Origin: an uncultured Pelagibacteraceae bacterium
GTDB lineage: Bacteria; Pseudomonadota; Alphaproteobacteria; Pelagibacterales; Pelagibacteraceae
Length of the DNA: 64,000 nt
Direction of reading: 5' to 3'
Assembly (NCBI GenBank): GCA_902629285.1
Contig: CACOQN010000004.1
Location: 43,032-107,031, forward strand
Within the stretch, counting starts at the first letter, position 1, and each line of letters starts with the position of its first letter. The position numbers and the translations under genes were made by a program. Below are positions 43,823 to 52,349 of the stretch, piece by piece. The notes below the pieces were generated by a model that made no database searches, was not told the origin of the DNA, and saw only the letters and a list, made by a program, of their open reading frames with translations.

Positions 43823-45160
43823 ATGTTTAAAAAAATACTAATTGCAAACCGTGGGGAAATTGCGGTTAGAATCATTAGAGCTTGTAAAGAATGGGGAATA
43901 CCAACAGTAGCTGTTCATTCAGACGTAGATAGGGAAAGTATGCATGTTAGAATGGCAGATGAAAGCGTCTGTATTGGTTCTCACCAACCATCAAATAGTT
44001 ATTTAAATATTCCTGCATTAATGTCGGCAATTGAACTTACAAATGCTGATGCTGTTCATCCTGGATATGGTTTTCTCTCTGAAAATTCAAATTTTGCTAG
44101 AATTTTAGAGGAAAATAAAATTAATTTTATTGGAGCCTCTTCCAAACATATTGAAATGATGGGAGATAAGATTCAAGCAAAAAAAATTGCAAAAGAAAAT
44201 GGTTTACCTGTTATTGAGGGATCTGAAGGTGGCGTAAAGAATTTAATAGAAGCAAAAAATCTTTGTAAAAAAATCGGTTTTCCTATCTTAATAAAAGCCT
44301 CAGGTGGAGGAGGAGGAAAAGGTATGAAAATTGTTTATAGAGAAGAAGAATTTGAAACACTATTTTCAACTGCAAAATCTGAAGCTCAAAAATATTTTGG
44401 AAACGACGAAGTTTATATTGAGAAATTTTTCCAAAATCCAAGACATATTGAGGTACAAATATTGGCAGGAAAAAATAGAGTAGTACATCTTTATGAAAGA
44501 GATTGTTCAGTTCAAAGAAGACATCAAAAATTAATAGAAGAAACACCTAGCCCAGTTTTAAACGATGATATAAGAAAAGATCTTTTTGAAAAAACAGTAA
44601 ATATGGTTGAAAAAATTGGTTATATGGGCGCTGGAACAGTTGAATTTATATATGAAGATGGAAAATTTTATTTCCTTGAAATGAATACGAGAGTTCAAGT
44701 AGAGCATCCTGTGACTGAAATGGTTACTGGTATAGATATAATTAAAGAACAAATTTGGATTGCTTTTTCAAGTGAGACAGCATTGAAACAAAGCGACATA
44801 AATCCTAGGGGGCACGCAATTGAATGCAGAATTAATGCTGAAGATGCAAGTAAAAATTTTCAACCGTCTCCAGGTATAATCACAATGTGCCATCAACCAT
44901 CTGGATTTAGAACTAGAGTAGATGGCTCTATTTTTCAGGGTTATAAGGTTACACCCTATTATGACAGTATGGTATGCAAATTAATTTGCCATGGAAGAAA
45001 TAGAACTGAAGCTATACAAAGAATGAATAGATCTTTAGACGAATTTGTTATTGAAGGTATAACAACTACTATACCTCTTCACAAAAAATTACTAAATCAT
45101 AAAAAGTTTATCAACTCTGACTTTAATGTGAGTTGGTTAGACAAAGATCAAATTATTTAA
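43823..45160 (+). CDS. accC: Biotin carboxylase subunit of acetyl-CoA carboxylase
   Basis: AccC carboxylates the biotin of AccB using ATP and bicarbonate. Starting at ATG 43823 gives 445 residues beginning MFKKILIANRGEIAVRI, the universal N-terminus. The open frame upstream overlaps accB and is not conserved. The ATP-grasp loop KASGGGGGKGM and EMNTRVQVEHPVTE are present. Its end overlaps the convergent DUF2155 gene by four bases. Confidence 0.96.
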   Translation: MFKKILIANRGEIAVRIIRACKEWGIPTVAVHSDVDRESMHVRMADESVCIGSHQPSNSYLNIPALMSAIELTNADAVHPGYGFLSENSNFARILEENKINFIGASSKHIEMMGDKIQAKKIAKENGLPVIEGSEGGVKNLIEAKNLCKKIGFPILIKASGGGGGKGMKIVYREEEFETLFSTAKSEAQKYFGNDEVYIEKFFQNPRHIEVQILAGKNRVVHLYERDCSVQRRHQKLIEETPSPVLNDDIRKDLFEKTVNMVEKIGYMGAGTVEFIYEDGKFYFLEMNTRVQVEHPVTEMVTGIDIIKEQIWIAFSSETALKQSDINPRGHAIECRINAEDASKNFQPSPGIITMCHQPSGFRTRVDGSIFQGYKVTPYYDSMVCKLICHGRNRTEAIQRMNRSLDEFVIEGITTTIPLHKKLLNHKKFINSDFNVSWLDKDQII

Positions 45161-45564
45161 TAACAATTAATTAACCATACATCGTAAACAGGATGATCAA
45201 AAGGTTCTATAGATGGACTAGATGAAAACATCCATCCATTAAAAACGAATACTTCATTGTTACTTTTATAAGTTAAATCTCTCACTTGTATATAGGCTGT
45301 TATTTCAGGATTATCATCAAATTCAGAATTTTTACATTTAAGACTTTTAAAAGATAAATCTTGAAATTTTTTTATTTCTCCATTTTTTAATTTAATCAGA
45401 GTATTTTTTGAACTTATTTTATCTAGAATTTTTATATCGGTATAATTGCCCTCTAAATTATTTTGTGATTGCAAACATAATACAAGACTAAAATAAAATA
45501 AAATTGAAAATAAAATTAATTTTAACTTATTCTTTCCAGCTAGAGTATTTCTTTTTAACGCCAT
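45157..45564 (-). CDS. DUF2155 family exported protein
   Basis: This 135-residue protein has an N-terminal hydrophobic export segment (about residues 14-32). It contains the DUF2155 signature DKISSKNTLIKLKNG near the middle and FNGWMFSSSPSIEPFDHPVYDVWLINC at the end, split by serines and prolines. Function is unknown. The ATG lies 38 bp inside the upstream NDUFA12 gene, a long overlap for this region. In many alphaproteobacteria aat sits between this gene and accC; it is absent here. Confidence 0.85.
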   Translation of the reverse strand: MALKRNTLAGKNKLKLILFSILFYFSLVLCLQSQNNLEGNYTDIKILDKISSKNTLIKLKNGEIKKFQDLSFKSLKCKNSEFDDNPEITAYIQVRDLTYKSNNEVFVFNGWMFSSSPSIEPFDHPVYDVWLINCY

Positions 45565-45886
45565 CTTTATTTTTATTGGGATAATATGCTGAATCAGTTC
45601 CAGTTAAATTAGATTGATGTGGTTTTTGCCAACCATATTTTTCCAAATTATGTTTTTTTTCAATTTTATTTGGTGTGAAATGTATCCAAGAGTACCATTC
45701 TACAGGAATTTTAGATGCATCAATTGTATCATAATAGATGACCCATCTTTTTCCATTTTTACTCTCGTAATATTTGTTACCTAGTTCATCAGTTCCAACA
45801 AGTTTGCCAAAAAAAATAGTTTTTAATCTAGTTCCAAATGTATCTTGATTCCACCAAGTGAAAATTTTTTTTAAAACTGTCAACAT
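45527..45886 (-). CDS. NDUFA12-family complex I accessory subunit
   Basis: This 119-residue protein matches the B17.2/NDUFA12 family shared by alphaproteobacteria and mitochondria: TWWNQDTFGTRLKTIFFGKLVG, YYESKNGKRWVIY, PVEWYSWIH and WQKPHQSNLTGT. It is an accessory subunit of NADH:ubiquinone oxidoreductase at the membrane arm junction. It is encoded away from the main nuo genes, as usual. Confidence 0.9.
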   Translation of the reverse strand: MLTVLKKIFTWWNQDTFGTRLKTIFFGKLVGTDELGNKYYESKNGKRWVIYYDTIDASKIPVEWYSWIHFTPNKIEKKHNLEKYGWQKPHQSNLTGTDSAYYPNKNKDGVKKKYSSWKE

Positions 45887-45955
45887 ATATTTTTTTTATT
45901 TTTTCAATTAAAAATTGTAAAATTTAAATTAGACTAAAATATGAATATGTATATA

Positions 45956-45981
45956 AATTAATTGATTCAATCAAATTAATT
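45956..45981. promoter_or_regulatory. Interrupted palindrome in divergent promoter region
   Basis: Twelve and thirteen-base arms around a single C (core TTGATT-C-AATCAA) are complementary except for one unmatched base. The element lies 20 bp before the TSCPD-protein gene in the 114-bp space shared with the divergent NDUFA12 gene. It looks like a regulator-binding dyad, but the protein is unknown. Confidence 0.35.
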
Positions 45982-46000
45982 TAAAATAAATTGAGGTTAA

Positions 46001-46825
46001 ATGTCAAAATATTTAGTTGAAACTTATTACACTTGTACCTTCAAAGTAAATCATTACTTGGATGATATAAATGAGGAAGAATTAAAAAATTTAGAAAAAA
46101 GAGATGATGGAAAATTCGAAGTTTTAGATGTTAAACTTGATAATAGAAAAACTAAAAGCTTAGACCCAAAAAACAATAAAATTGTTGAAAATAGAAATGT
46201 AGAGATTGTTTCTGAAAAAAACAGCAGTGACAAAATTATCAAAGATAATGTGCTAAATAAATTAAATCAGAACAATGAGAAGGCAGATAAGCGGTTTAGC
46301 ATGCCAGATAGAAGAAAAGGTTATATTCAAAAAGCTACTATTGGGGATCATAAAGTTTATCTTCATACAGGTGAATATGAAGATGGTAAAATTGGTGAAA
46401 TATTTATAGATACGAGCAAGGAAGGAGAGCTTGTAAAAGCTTTGATGAACAATTTTGCAATTGCGATATCTCTTGGACTTCAATACGGAGTACCACTTGA
46501 TGAATTTATTAGTGCATTTGTTGGTACAAAATTTGAACCTTCAGGAAAAGTTCTTGGTAATGACAGAATATTGAGTGCTACATCAATTTTAGATTATATT
46601 TTTAGAGAACTAGCAATATCATATCAAAATAGAGAAGACTTAGCTCATACACCAGCTATTGGAGGAAATGACAATTTAAATTCTGAAGACCAAAACTCTG
46701 AAGATCAAAATCAATTATTAAAAATTGTAAAAGATATTACCAGCAAAGGTTTTGTCAGAAATAACTATAAAAAAAATTTAGTTGATCTTTCTGATGTTAA
46801 AATAAGTTTAAAAGGCAAAAAATAA
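46001..46825 (+). CDS. Stand-alone TSCPD-domain protein related to the NrdJ C-terminus
   Basis: The C-terminal 170 of 274 residues resemble the end of B12-dependent ribonucleotide reductase (NrdJ): [65 protein letters not shown] and [13 protein letters not shown]. There is no reductase barrel. The N-terminal 100 residues start [15 protein letters not shown] and run into a charged linker. It could be an accessory or regulator of nucleotide reduction (inference). The usual C-terminal CPxC cysteines are not seen. Confidence 0.75.
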   Translation: MSKYLVETYYTCTFKVNHYLDDINEEELKNLEKRDDGKFEVLDVKLDNRKTKSLDPKNNKIVENRNVEIVSEKNSSDKIIKDNVLNKLNQNNEKADKRFSMPDRRKGYIQKATIGDHKVYLHTGEYEDGKIGEIFIDTSKEGELVKALMNNFAIAISLGLQYGVPLDEFISAFVGTKFEPSGKVLGNDRILSATSILDYIFRELAISYQNREDLAHTPAIGGNDNLNSEDQNSEDQNQLLKIVKDITSKGFVRNNYKKNLVDLSDVKISLKGKK

Positions 46826-46827
46826 CT

Positions 46828-48612
46828 TTATTTCTTATTTTTTAAAACAAGATTTAATTCTTTTAATTGATCTGAATTTATTTCTGATGGAGCGTTCATC
46901 ATTAAATCTTGCGCATTTTGATTCATTGGGAACATTGTGACCTCTCTTATATTTCTCTCATTTGCGAGCAACATCACTATTCTATCTATTCCGGGTGCAA
47001 TTCCTCCATGTGGTGGGGCTCCATAGCTAAGTGCATTGATCATTCCACTAAACTTTTCATCTACTTGTTTCTTATTATATCCTGCTATTGAGAATAGTTT
47101 ATACATAAGTTCCGGTTTATGATTTCTAATTGCTCCTGACGATAATTCTATTCCATTGCAAACTATGTCGTATTGATATGCCAGTATATCAAGTGGGTTT
47201 TCAAAATCTTTTTCACTTATATCAACTTGTGGCATTGAAAATGGATTGTGACTAAATTTAATTTTATTGTTTAATTCATCTTTTTCAAACATTGGGTAAT
47301 CTACAATCCAACAAAATGCAAAAACATTTTCATCAATTAAATCTAGATCTTTTGCAATTTTATCTCTTGCTAAAGCGGTAATTTTTTCTAATTCATCTTG
47401 TTTACCGCAAGCCATAAAAATACTGTCTCCTATTTCACAGTTTGTTTTTTTCATTATTTCAAGTAAAGCATCTTGAGAAAAAAATTTGCCTACAGGACCT
47501 TTTGCTAAAATATCATTATCTTTTTCAAAAGTAAAATATGCTAAACCAGAAGCACCTTCGCCCTTGGCCCATTTATCAATATTGTCAAAGAAACTTCTAG
47601 GCTTATCCTTCGTATTTTTGGTAAAAATACATCTTACTTTAGATCCAGATTTTACTAATTTTTTAAATATATCAAATGAAACATCTTCTCTAGTAAAAAT
47701 TTCTGTAATATCATGTACAATAAGAGGATTTCTTAGATCAGGTTTATCAGTACCATATTTAAGCATTGCATCCTTGTATGAAATTTTTGGAAATTTATCA
47801 AACATCAGTTTTTTTTTTGAAAAATTTTTAAATGTATTGACCATTAATTTTTCAACAACATTAAATACATCTTCCTGCTCAACAAATGACATTTCTAAAT
47901 CTAGTTGATAAAACTCTCCAGGACTTCTGTCTGCTCTTGCATCTTCATCCCTAAAACACGGCGCAATTTGAAAATATCTATCAAACCCTGAAACCATTAT
48001 TAGCTGTTTAAATTGTTGAGGAGCTTGAGGTAAGGCATAAAATTTTCCTGGATTTAAACGACTAGGTACTAAAAAATCTCTTGCACCTTCTGGACTAGAT
48101 GAGGTTAAAATTGGTGTTTGAAATTCTAAAAAACCTAATTTATTCATTTCATTTCGTATATATGAAATAACTTTAGATCTTAAAATAATATTTTCATGAA
48201 TTTTTTTTCTTCTTAAATCTAAAAATCTATACTTCAATCTTATTTCTTCGGAATATTCTTGATCACTAAAAACTGGCATAGGCAACTCTTTACAAGTACC
48301 CAAAACTTCATGTTTCTCAATCACAATCTCTATTTCACCTGTATCTATTTCAGAATTGATTGTATCTTTGGATCTATTAACAACTTTTCCTTCAACTTTA
48401 ATTACTGTTTCTAATTGCATTTTTTCTAAATCAGAAAAATATTTATTATCTTTATTAATTATGCATTGGGTTATTCCGTAATTATCTCTTAAATCGATAA
48501 ATAACAAATTTCCATGATCTCTTTTTTTATTTATCCAACCAGAAAGAGAAATTTTTTTATCTACATCCTCTTTTCTTAATTCATTACACTGGTGTGTTCT
48601 GTACTTATTCAA
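46828..48612 (-). CDS. aspS: Aspartyl-tRNA synthetase
   Basis: This 594-residue class IIb synthetase has an N-terminal OB fold (MNKYRTHQCNELRKEDVDKK), motif 2 around FRDEDARADR and motif 3 GIDRIVMLL. The bacterial GAD insert (about residues 280-410) is present. It follows hdaA on the same strand with no gap. Family members in alphaproteobacteria are often non-discriminating and also charge tRNA-Asn; I did not test this here. Confidence 0.96.
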   Translation of the reverse strand: MNKYRTHQCNELRKEDVDKKISLSGWINKKRDHGNLLFIDLRDNYGITQCIINKDNKYFSDLEKMQLETVIKVEGKVVNRSKDTINSEIDTGEIEIVIEKHEVLGTCKELPMPVFSDQEYSEEIRLKYRFLDLRRKKIHENIILRSKVISYIRNEMNKLGFLEFQTPILTSSSPEGARDFLVPSRLNPGKFYALPQAPQQFKQLIMVSGFDRYFQIAPCFRDEDARADRSPGEFYQLDLEMSFVEQEDVFNVVEKLMVNTFKNFSKKKLMFDKFPKISYKDAMLKYGTDKPDLRNPLIVHDITEIFTREDVSFDIFKKLVKSGSKVRCIFTKNTKDKPRSFFDNIDKWAKGEGASGLAYFTFEKDNDILAKGPVGKFFSQDALLEIMKKTNCEIGDSIFMACGKQDELEKITALARDKIAKDLDLIDENVFAFCWIVDYPMFEKDELNNKIKFSHNPFSMPQVDISEKDFENPLDILAYQYDIVCNGIELSSGAIRNHKPELMYKLFSIAGYNKKQVDEKFSGMINALSYGAPPHGGIAPGIDRIVMLLANERNIREVTMFPMNQNAQDLMMNAPSEINSDQLKELNLVLKNKK

Positions 48613-49275
48613 TTAATCCTCTAATGCTTCTTTAATAATTTTAAAATCGATCGGTTTCTTTCTTTTTAAACTAATTTCGTCGATTTTATATATGAATTCA
48701 GAAATTTTGCCATAAGTTCTATCAATTCTCTTAATTATAAATTCAACAAGTTTTTGGTCTATTAATATTTGACGATCAGAAAGATTTTTAAGTATTAGTG
48801 CATAGATTAAATCGTCACCAGGTTTTTCAATTTGAGACAAAATAAAATTTGTAGATCTTGAATTAAGATCATTTAGTTTAAATTTCAAGTCAACTATTGG
48901 TATTTTTGAAGTCACAATCAAATACTTATTTTCCTGGTCTATTATATTAATAAGTGTAAATAATAATTCTTCATTTATTTTTTCAGTTAAATCCTCAACA
49001 ACAATATTTTCATAAATTTTAATTTTTTTAAGAAAATCATTATTAATATTCTCCGAATTAATTTTAATTCCTTTATACTTTTCTAAAAATATATTTATTA
49101 AATGAGTTTTCCCTGAAAACTTTTCACCTATTAAGTTTATAAAATTTTTATTCCATTTTGGCCTACTGTTTAAAAGTGAAAAAGAATTTTCATTGCTATT
49201 TGAAACATAAAAATCCTGATCTTTAAAATTTTGATCATAATCAAATTTGAGTATTTGCTGATTAAGAGTTTTCAT
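48613..49275 (-). CDS. hdaA: DnaA-homologous replication regulator HdaA
   Basis: HdaA/Hda promotes hydrolysis of DnaA-bound ATP to prevent over-initiation. The 220-residue protein is a DnaA domain III-like AAA+ unit with QILKFDYDQNF at the N-terminus (the clamp-binding QxLxF-type motif) and Walker A GEKFSGKTHLI. A C-terminal lid helix (IIKRIDRTYGKISEFIYKID) follows. It lacks the DNA-binding domain of DnaA. It overlaps the upstream gene by 14 bp. Confidence 0.9.
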   Translation of the reverse strand: MKTLNQQILKFDYDQNFKDQDFYVSNSNENSFSLLNSRPKWNKNFINLIGEKFSGKTHLINIFLEKYKGIKINSENINNDFLKKIKIYENIVVEDLTEKINEELLFTLINIIDQENKYLIVTSKIPIVDLKFKLNDLNSRSTNFILSQIEKPGDDLIYALILKNLSDRQILIDQKLVEFIIKRIDRTYGKISEFIYKIDEISLKRKKPIDFKIIKEALED

Positions 49276-50350
49276 TTAAAACCCAAATTTTGTTTTTTAT
49301 TTCAAAATTATAATTTTTATCACTCATAACCTCTAAAAATTTATCAGGTGTTCCATTAAAAATGACTTTATAAAAATTATTTTTATTATCAAATTTATAA
49401 ATATAAAAATTATATATCAAATCCATATCAGAAAGAATTTTTTGAAACTTATTAATTTTTATATTATTAGTATTATTTATAGAAATATTTAAAGTTAACT
49501 TAACCGAGGTATTAATTTCATTTTGTGATTTCCAAAAATCTTCATATAGTAATTTTAAGTTATCAATAAATTTTAATATCTCACTATCATTATCAAAGTT
49601 AACTTCCATATAATTTAAATTTTTCAAATTATATTTTTGATTAAAAAAAATTTTATTAAATACTCTTATTTTATTATTATTTTTAAAAACAATCATAATT
49701 ATATGATCATTTATGTTGTATTTATTAATAATTTCATTGAACTCGTAGGTTTCTAAATTATTAATATTTTTTTTAATTAAATTAAAATCATCAAGATCTT
49801 GGGTAGGTAAAATATAATTTAAAAGACTATATTTTTTATTATTTAAATTCCAAGTTGTAAATAATTTATTCTCTGAGAACAATAAAACTTGGTTTTTATT
49901 TTGATCAACAAAAATAGGAATAAATAAAAAATTTTTTTTTAAAGGTAAAGATGGAAATATATTTTTCGACTCTAGCAAATCAAATATATTTTTTTTATTA
50001 AATGAAACATTCAAAGTAAGATAATAAATCTCATCAATAAATTTTTCCTCTTTGATAGAAAAAGTTTCTATCATCCCCTTTATTTGATTAATGGGGGTGT
50101 TTTTTAATTTTATTTGATCTTTGCTTTGCACAATTGACAAAACAAGTTCATTAAACGCCTCTACAAATCCTTCATCTATAATTTTATTTTTATCAAAATT
50201 TATTTCAAAAGGTGTTGATATTTCGATGTCATTTATTGAAAATGTCTTTGCAAAACTTTTTCCTGTGGAAAAGAAAATATTTATTAAAGCAAGAAATAAA
50301 AAAAAATTATATAAATAATTAAAATTATTATTTTGAAAAATAAATTTCAT
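49262..50350 (-). CDS. DUF2066-like exported protein
   Basis: This 362-residue protein has an N-terminal signal or anchor (about residues 10-34), then a beta-rich region with FNELVLSIVQSKDQ and the ISTPFEINFDKN segment. Position between purM and hdaA and the overall shape match DUF2066 genes of alphaproteobacteria. Sequence is very A+T-driven (N/K/I/F), so assignment is tentative. Function unknown. Confidence 0.65.
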   Translation of the reverse strand: MKFIFQNNNFNYLYNFFLFLALINIFFSTGKSFAKTFSINDIEISTPFEINFDKNKIIDEGFVEAFNELVLSIVQSKDQIKLKNTPINQIKGMIETFSIKEEKFIDEIYYLTLNVSFNKKNIFDLLESKNIFPSLPLKKNFLFIPIFVDQNKNQVLLFSENKLFTTWNLNNKKYSLLNYILPTQDLDDFNLIKKNINNLETYEFNEIINKYNINDHIIMIVFKNNNKIRVFNKIFFNQKYNLKNLNYMEVNFDNDSEILKFIDNLKLLYEDFWKSQNEINTSVKLTLNISINNTNNIKINKFQKILSDMDLIYNFYIYKFDNKNNFYKVIFNGTPDKFLEVMSDKNYNFEIKNKIWVLNENS

Positions 50351-50361
50351 AAAACATATTA

Positions 50362-51390
50362 ATGAATAAAAAAAAATTTACCTATAAAAAAAGTGGAGTT
50401 AACATCAAAGCAGCTGACAAATTTGTTGACTTTATTTCTACTGTTACATCAAAAAAAAGAGGCAAAAAAAAGTTTTCTGATATAGGTGGCTTTGGTTCAA
50501 TTACAAATATACCAAATAATATTAAAAAACCTAAAATTGTAGCTTGTACCGATGGTGTTGGAACTAAAATCGAAATTGCCAATACCTTAAATAGATTTGA
50601 CACTATTGGAATTGACTTAGTTGCTATGAGTGTGAATGATTTAATTGTACAAGGGGCTAGGCCTTTACTTTTTTTAGATTATATATCTATAAATAAAATT
50701 AATCTTAAAAAACTTAAAGAAATAATAAAAGGAATCCAAAAAGGCTGTGATCAATCAGAATGTCAACTCGTTGGTGGAGAAACGGCTGAAATGCCTGGCA
50801 CTTATGAAAAAGGGAAATTTGATATTGCAGGTTTTGCTGTGGGAGTTGTTGGAAAAAATAACATTTTGACTAAAAATAAAATAAAAAAAAATAATCTTAT
50901 TATAGCTGTTCCTTCCAATGGTTTACATTCTAATGGGTTTTCTCTTGTAAGATATTTATTACAACAAAAAAAAATAAATATTAGAAAAAATAAATTTTTA
51001 AAATCTGAACTTTTAAAACCAACTAAAATATATGTTAAAGAAATCATGAATTTAATAAATAATAAATTAATTAATGGTTGTGCAAATATTACTGGTGGGG
51101 GTTTATCTGATAATATTAAAAGAATTATACCAGATAAACTTTCTGCAAATATTAATTTAGATCAAATTAAAACTTCTAAAATATTTAATTGGCTTAAAAA
51201 CAATGGAATTTCTGATAAAGAAATGCTCACAACATTTAATTGTGGAGTTGGTTTTTGCCTTATTATAGAAAGTAAAAATCTAAAAAAAATAAATAGATTT
51301 TTTTCAAAGGAATACAAACCATATGTAATTGGAAAAATTACTGAAGGTAAAAACAAAATTAAAATAAATGGTTCAATCAGTTGGTTATAA
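50362..51390 (+). CDS. purM: Phosphoribosylformylglycinamidine cyclo-ligase PurM
   Basis: PurM closes the imidazole ring in purine synthesis (AIR synthase). The 342 residues include TYKKSGVNIKAADKFV, ACTDGVGTKIEIA, DLVAMSVNDLIVQGA, GGETAEMPG, SNGLHSNGFSLVR and ITGGGLSDNI. It is divergent from the DUF2066-like gene with an 11-bp gap and overlaps purN by 23 bp. Confidence 0.96.
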   Translation: MNKKKFTYKKSGVNIKAADKFVDFISTVTSKKRGKKKFSDIGGFGSITNIPNNIKKPKIVACTDGVGTKIEIANTLNRFDTIGIDLVAMSVNDLIVQGARPLLFLDYISINKINLKKLKEIIKGIQKGCDQSECQLVGGETAEMPGTYEKGKFDIAGFAVGVVGKNNILTKNKIKKNNLIIAVPSNGLHSNGFSLVRYLLQQKKINIRKNKFLKSELLKPTKIYVKEIMNLINNKLINGCANITGGGLSDNIKRIIPDKLSANINLDQIKTSKIFNWLKNNGISDKEMLTTFNCGVGFCLIIESKNLKKINRFFSKEYKPYVIGKITEGKNKIKINGSISWL

Positions 51391-51949
51391 TAAAATTAAA
51401 ACAGCTGTATTTATCTCTGGTACAGGAACTAATTTAAAATCTCTAATAAAATTTTCAAAAACCGAAAAATCTCCAATATTAATTGAGTTAGTCATTTCAG
51501 ATAATTCTAAAGCAAAAGGTTTGTATATTGCCAAAAAATATAAAATAAAAAAAAAAGTTCTAAATTTTAAAAAAAAAAATTTAACTGAAAATAATTTACT
51601 TAGTATTTTAAAAACAAATAATATTGAAATAATTTGTCTTGCAGGGTTTATGCAAATTTTGTCAAAAAATTTTATTAAAAAATTTAAAGGTAAAATATTA
51701 AATATTCATCCATCTTTACTTCCTAAATATAAAGGATTAAATACACATAAAAGAGTTTTAAATAATAAAGAAAAATACTCAGGATGTACTGTTCACTTTG
51801 TAAATGCTAAGTTAGACTCAGGTAAGATTATAATTCAAAAGAAAGTCAAAATATCAAAAAAAGATACTGAAGTTTCTCTTGCTAAAAAAATTTTAACTCA
51901 AGAACACAAGCTATATCCAAAAGCTTTAATAAAAGTATTTAATCTTTAA
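51368..51949 (+). CDS. purN: Phosphoribosylglycinamide formyltransferase PurN
   Basis: PurN transfers a formyl group to GAR in purine synthesis. The 193 residues contain FISGTGTNLKSLI, ICLAGFMQILS, the catalytic block ILNIHPSLLPKYKGLNTH and TVHFV. The ATG at 51368 lies inside purM; no later ATG precedes the conserved strand. It overlaps convergent ndk by 11 bp. Confidence 0.95.
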   Translation: MVQSVGYNKIKTAVFISGTGTNLKSLIKFSKTEKSPILIELVISDNSKAKGLYIAKKYKIKKKVLNFKKKNLTENNLLSILKTNNIEIICLAGFMQILSKNFIKKFKGKILNIHPSLLPKYKGLNTHKRVLNNKEKYSGCTVHFVNAKLDSGKIIIQKKVKISKKDTEVSLAKKILTQEHKLYPKALIKVFNL

Positions 51950-52349
51950 AGAAAAAATCAATTTCAATTTTAGCATTTTCAACACTATCAGATCCATGCA
52001 CTGAATTTTTATCAATTGAAATTCCATATTTTTTTCTAATAGTACCCTCTTCTGCATCTTTTGGATTTGTTGCACCCATTAACTTTCTATTTTCTAACAC
52101 TGCATTATCTTTTTCGAGAACCATAACAACTATTGGACCTGAAGAAAGATAATCGCACAAATCATTGTAAAATGGCTTTGTTTCATGAACTTTATAAAAA
52201 TTTTCTGCTTCTGATTTTTCAACCTGAATTTTTTTCTCTTTTAATATTGAAAAGCCATTAGTTTTAAACATTTCTTTAATTTTATCTTCTAGATGCCTTT
52301 CTACTGCGTCAGGCTTAATAATTGATAAAGTTTTTTCTAAATTACTCAT
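51939..52349 (-). CDS. ndk: Nucleoside diphosphate kinase
   Basis: Ndk exchanges phosphates among nucleoside di- and triphosphates. The 136 residues have TLSIIKPDAVERH and the active-site histidine in SVHGSDSVENA, with the usual MGATNPKDAEEGTIR. It overlaps pepA by eight bases and is translated after it. Confidence 0.96.
   Translation of the reverse strand: MSNLEKTLSIIKPDAVERHLEDKIKEMFKTNGFSILKEKKIQVEKSEAENFYKVHETKPFYNDLCDYLSSGPIVVMVLEKDNAVLENRKLMGATNPKDAEEGTIRKKYGISIDKNSVHGSDSVENAKIEIDFFFKD

Noticed and set aside
47486..47908. 140-aa plus-strand frame inside aspS
   Set aside because: It is antisense to a fully conserved gene and has no domain signs; a reverse-frame shadow.
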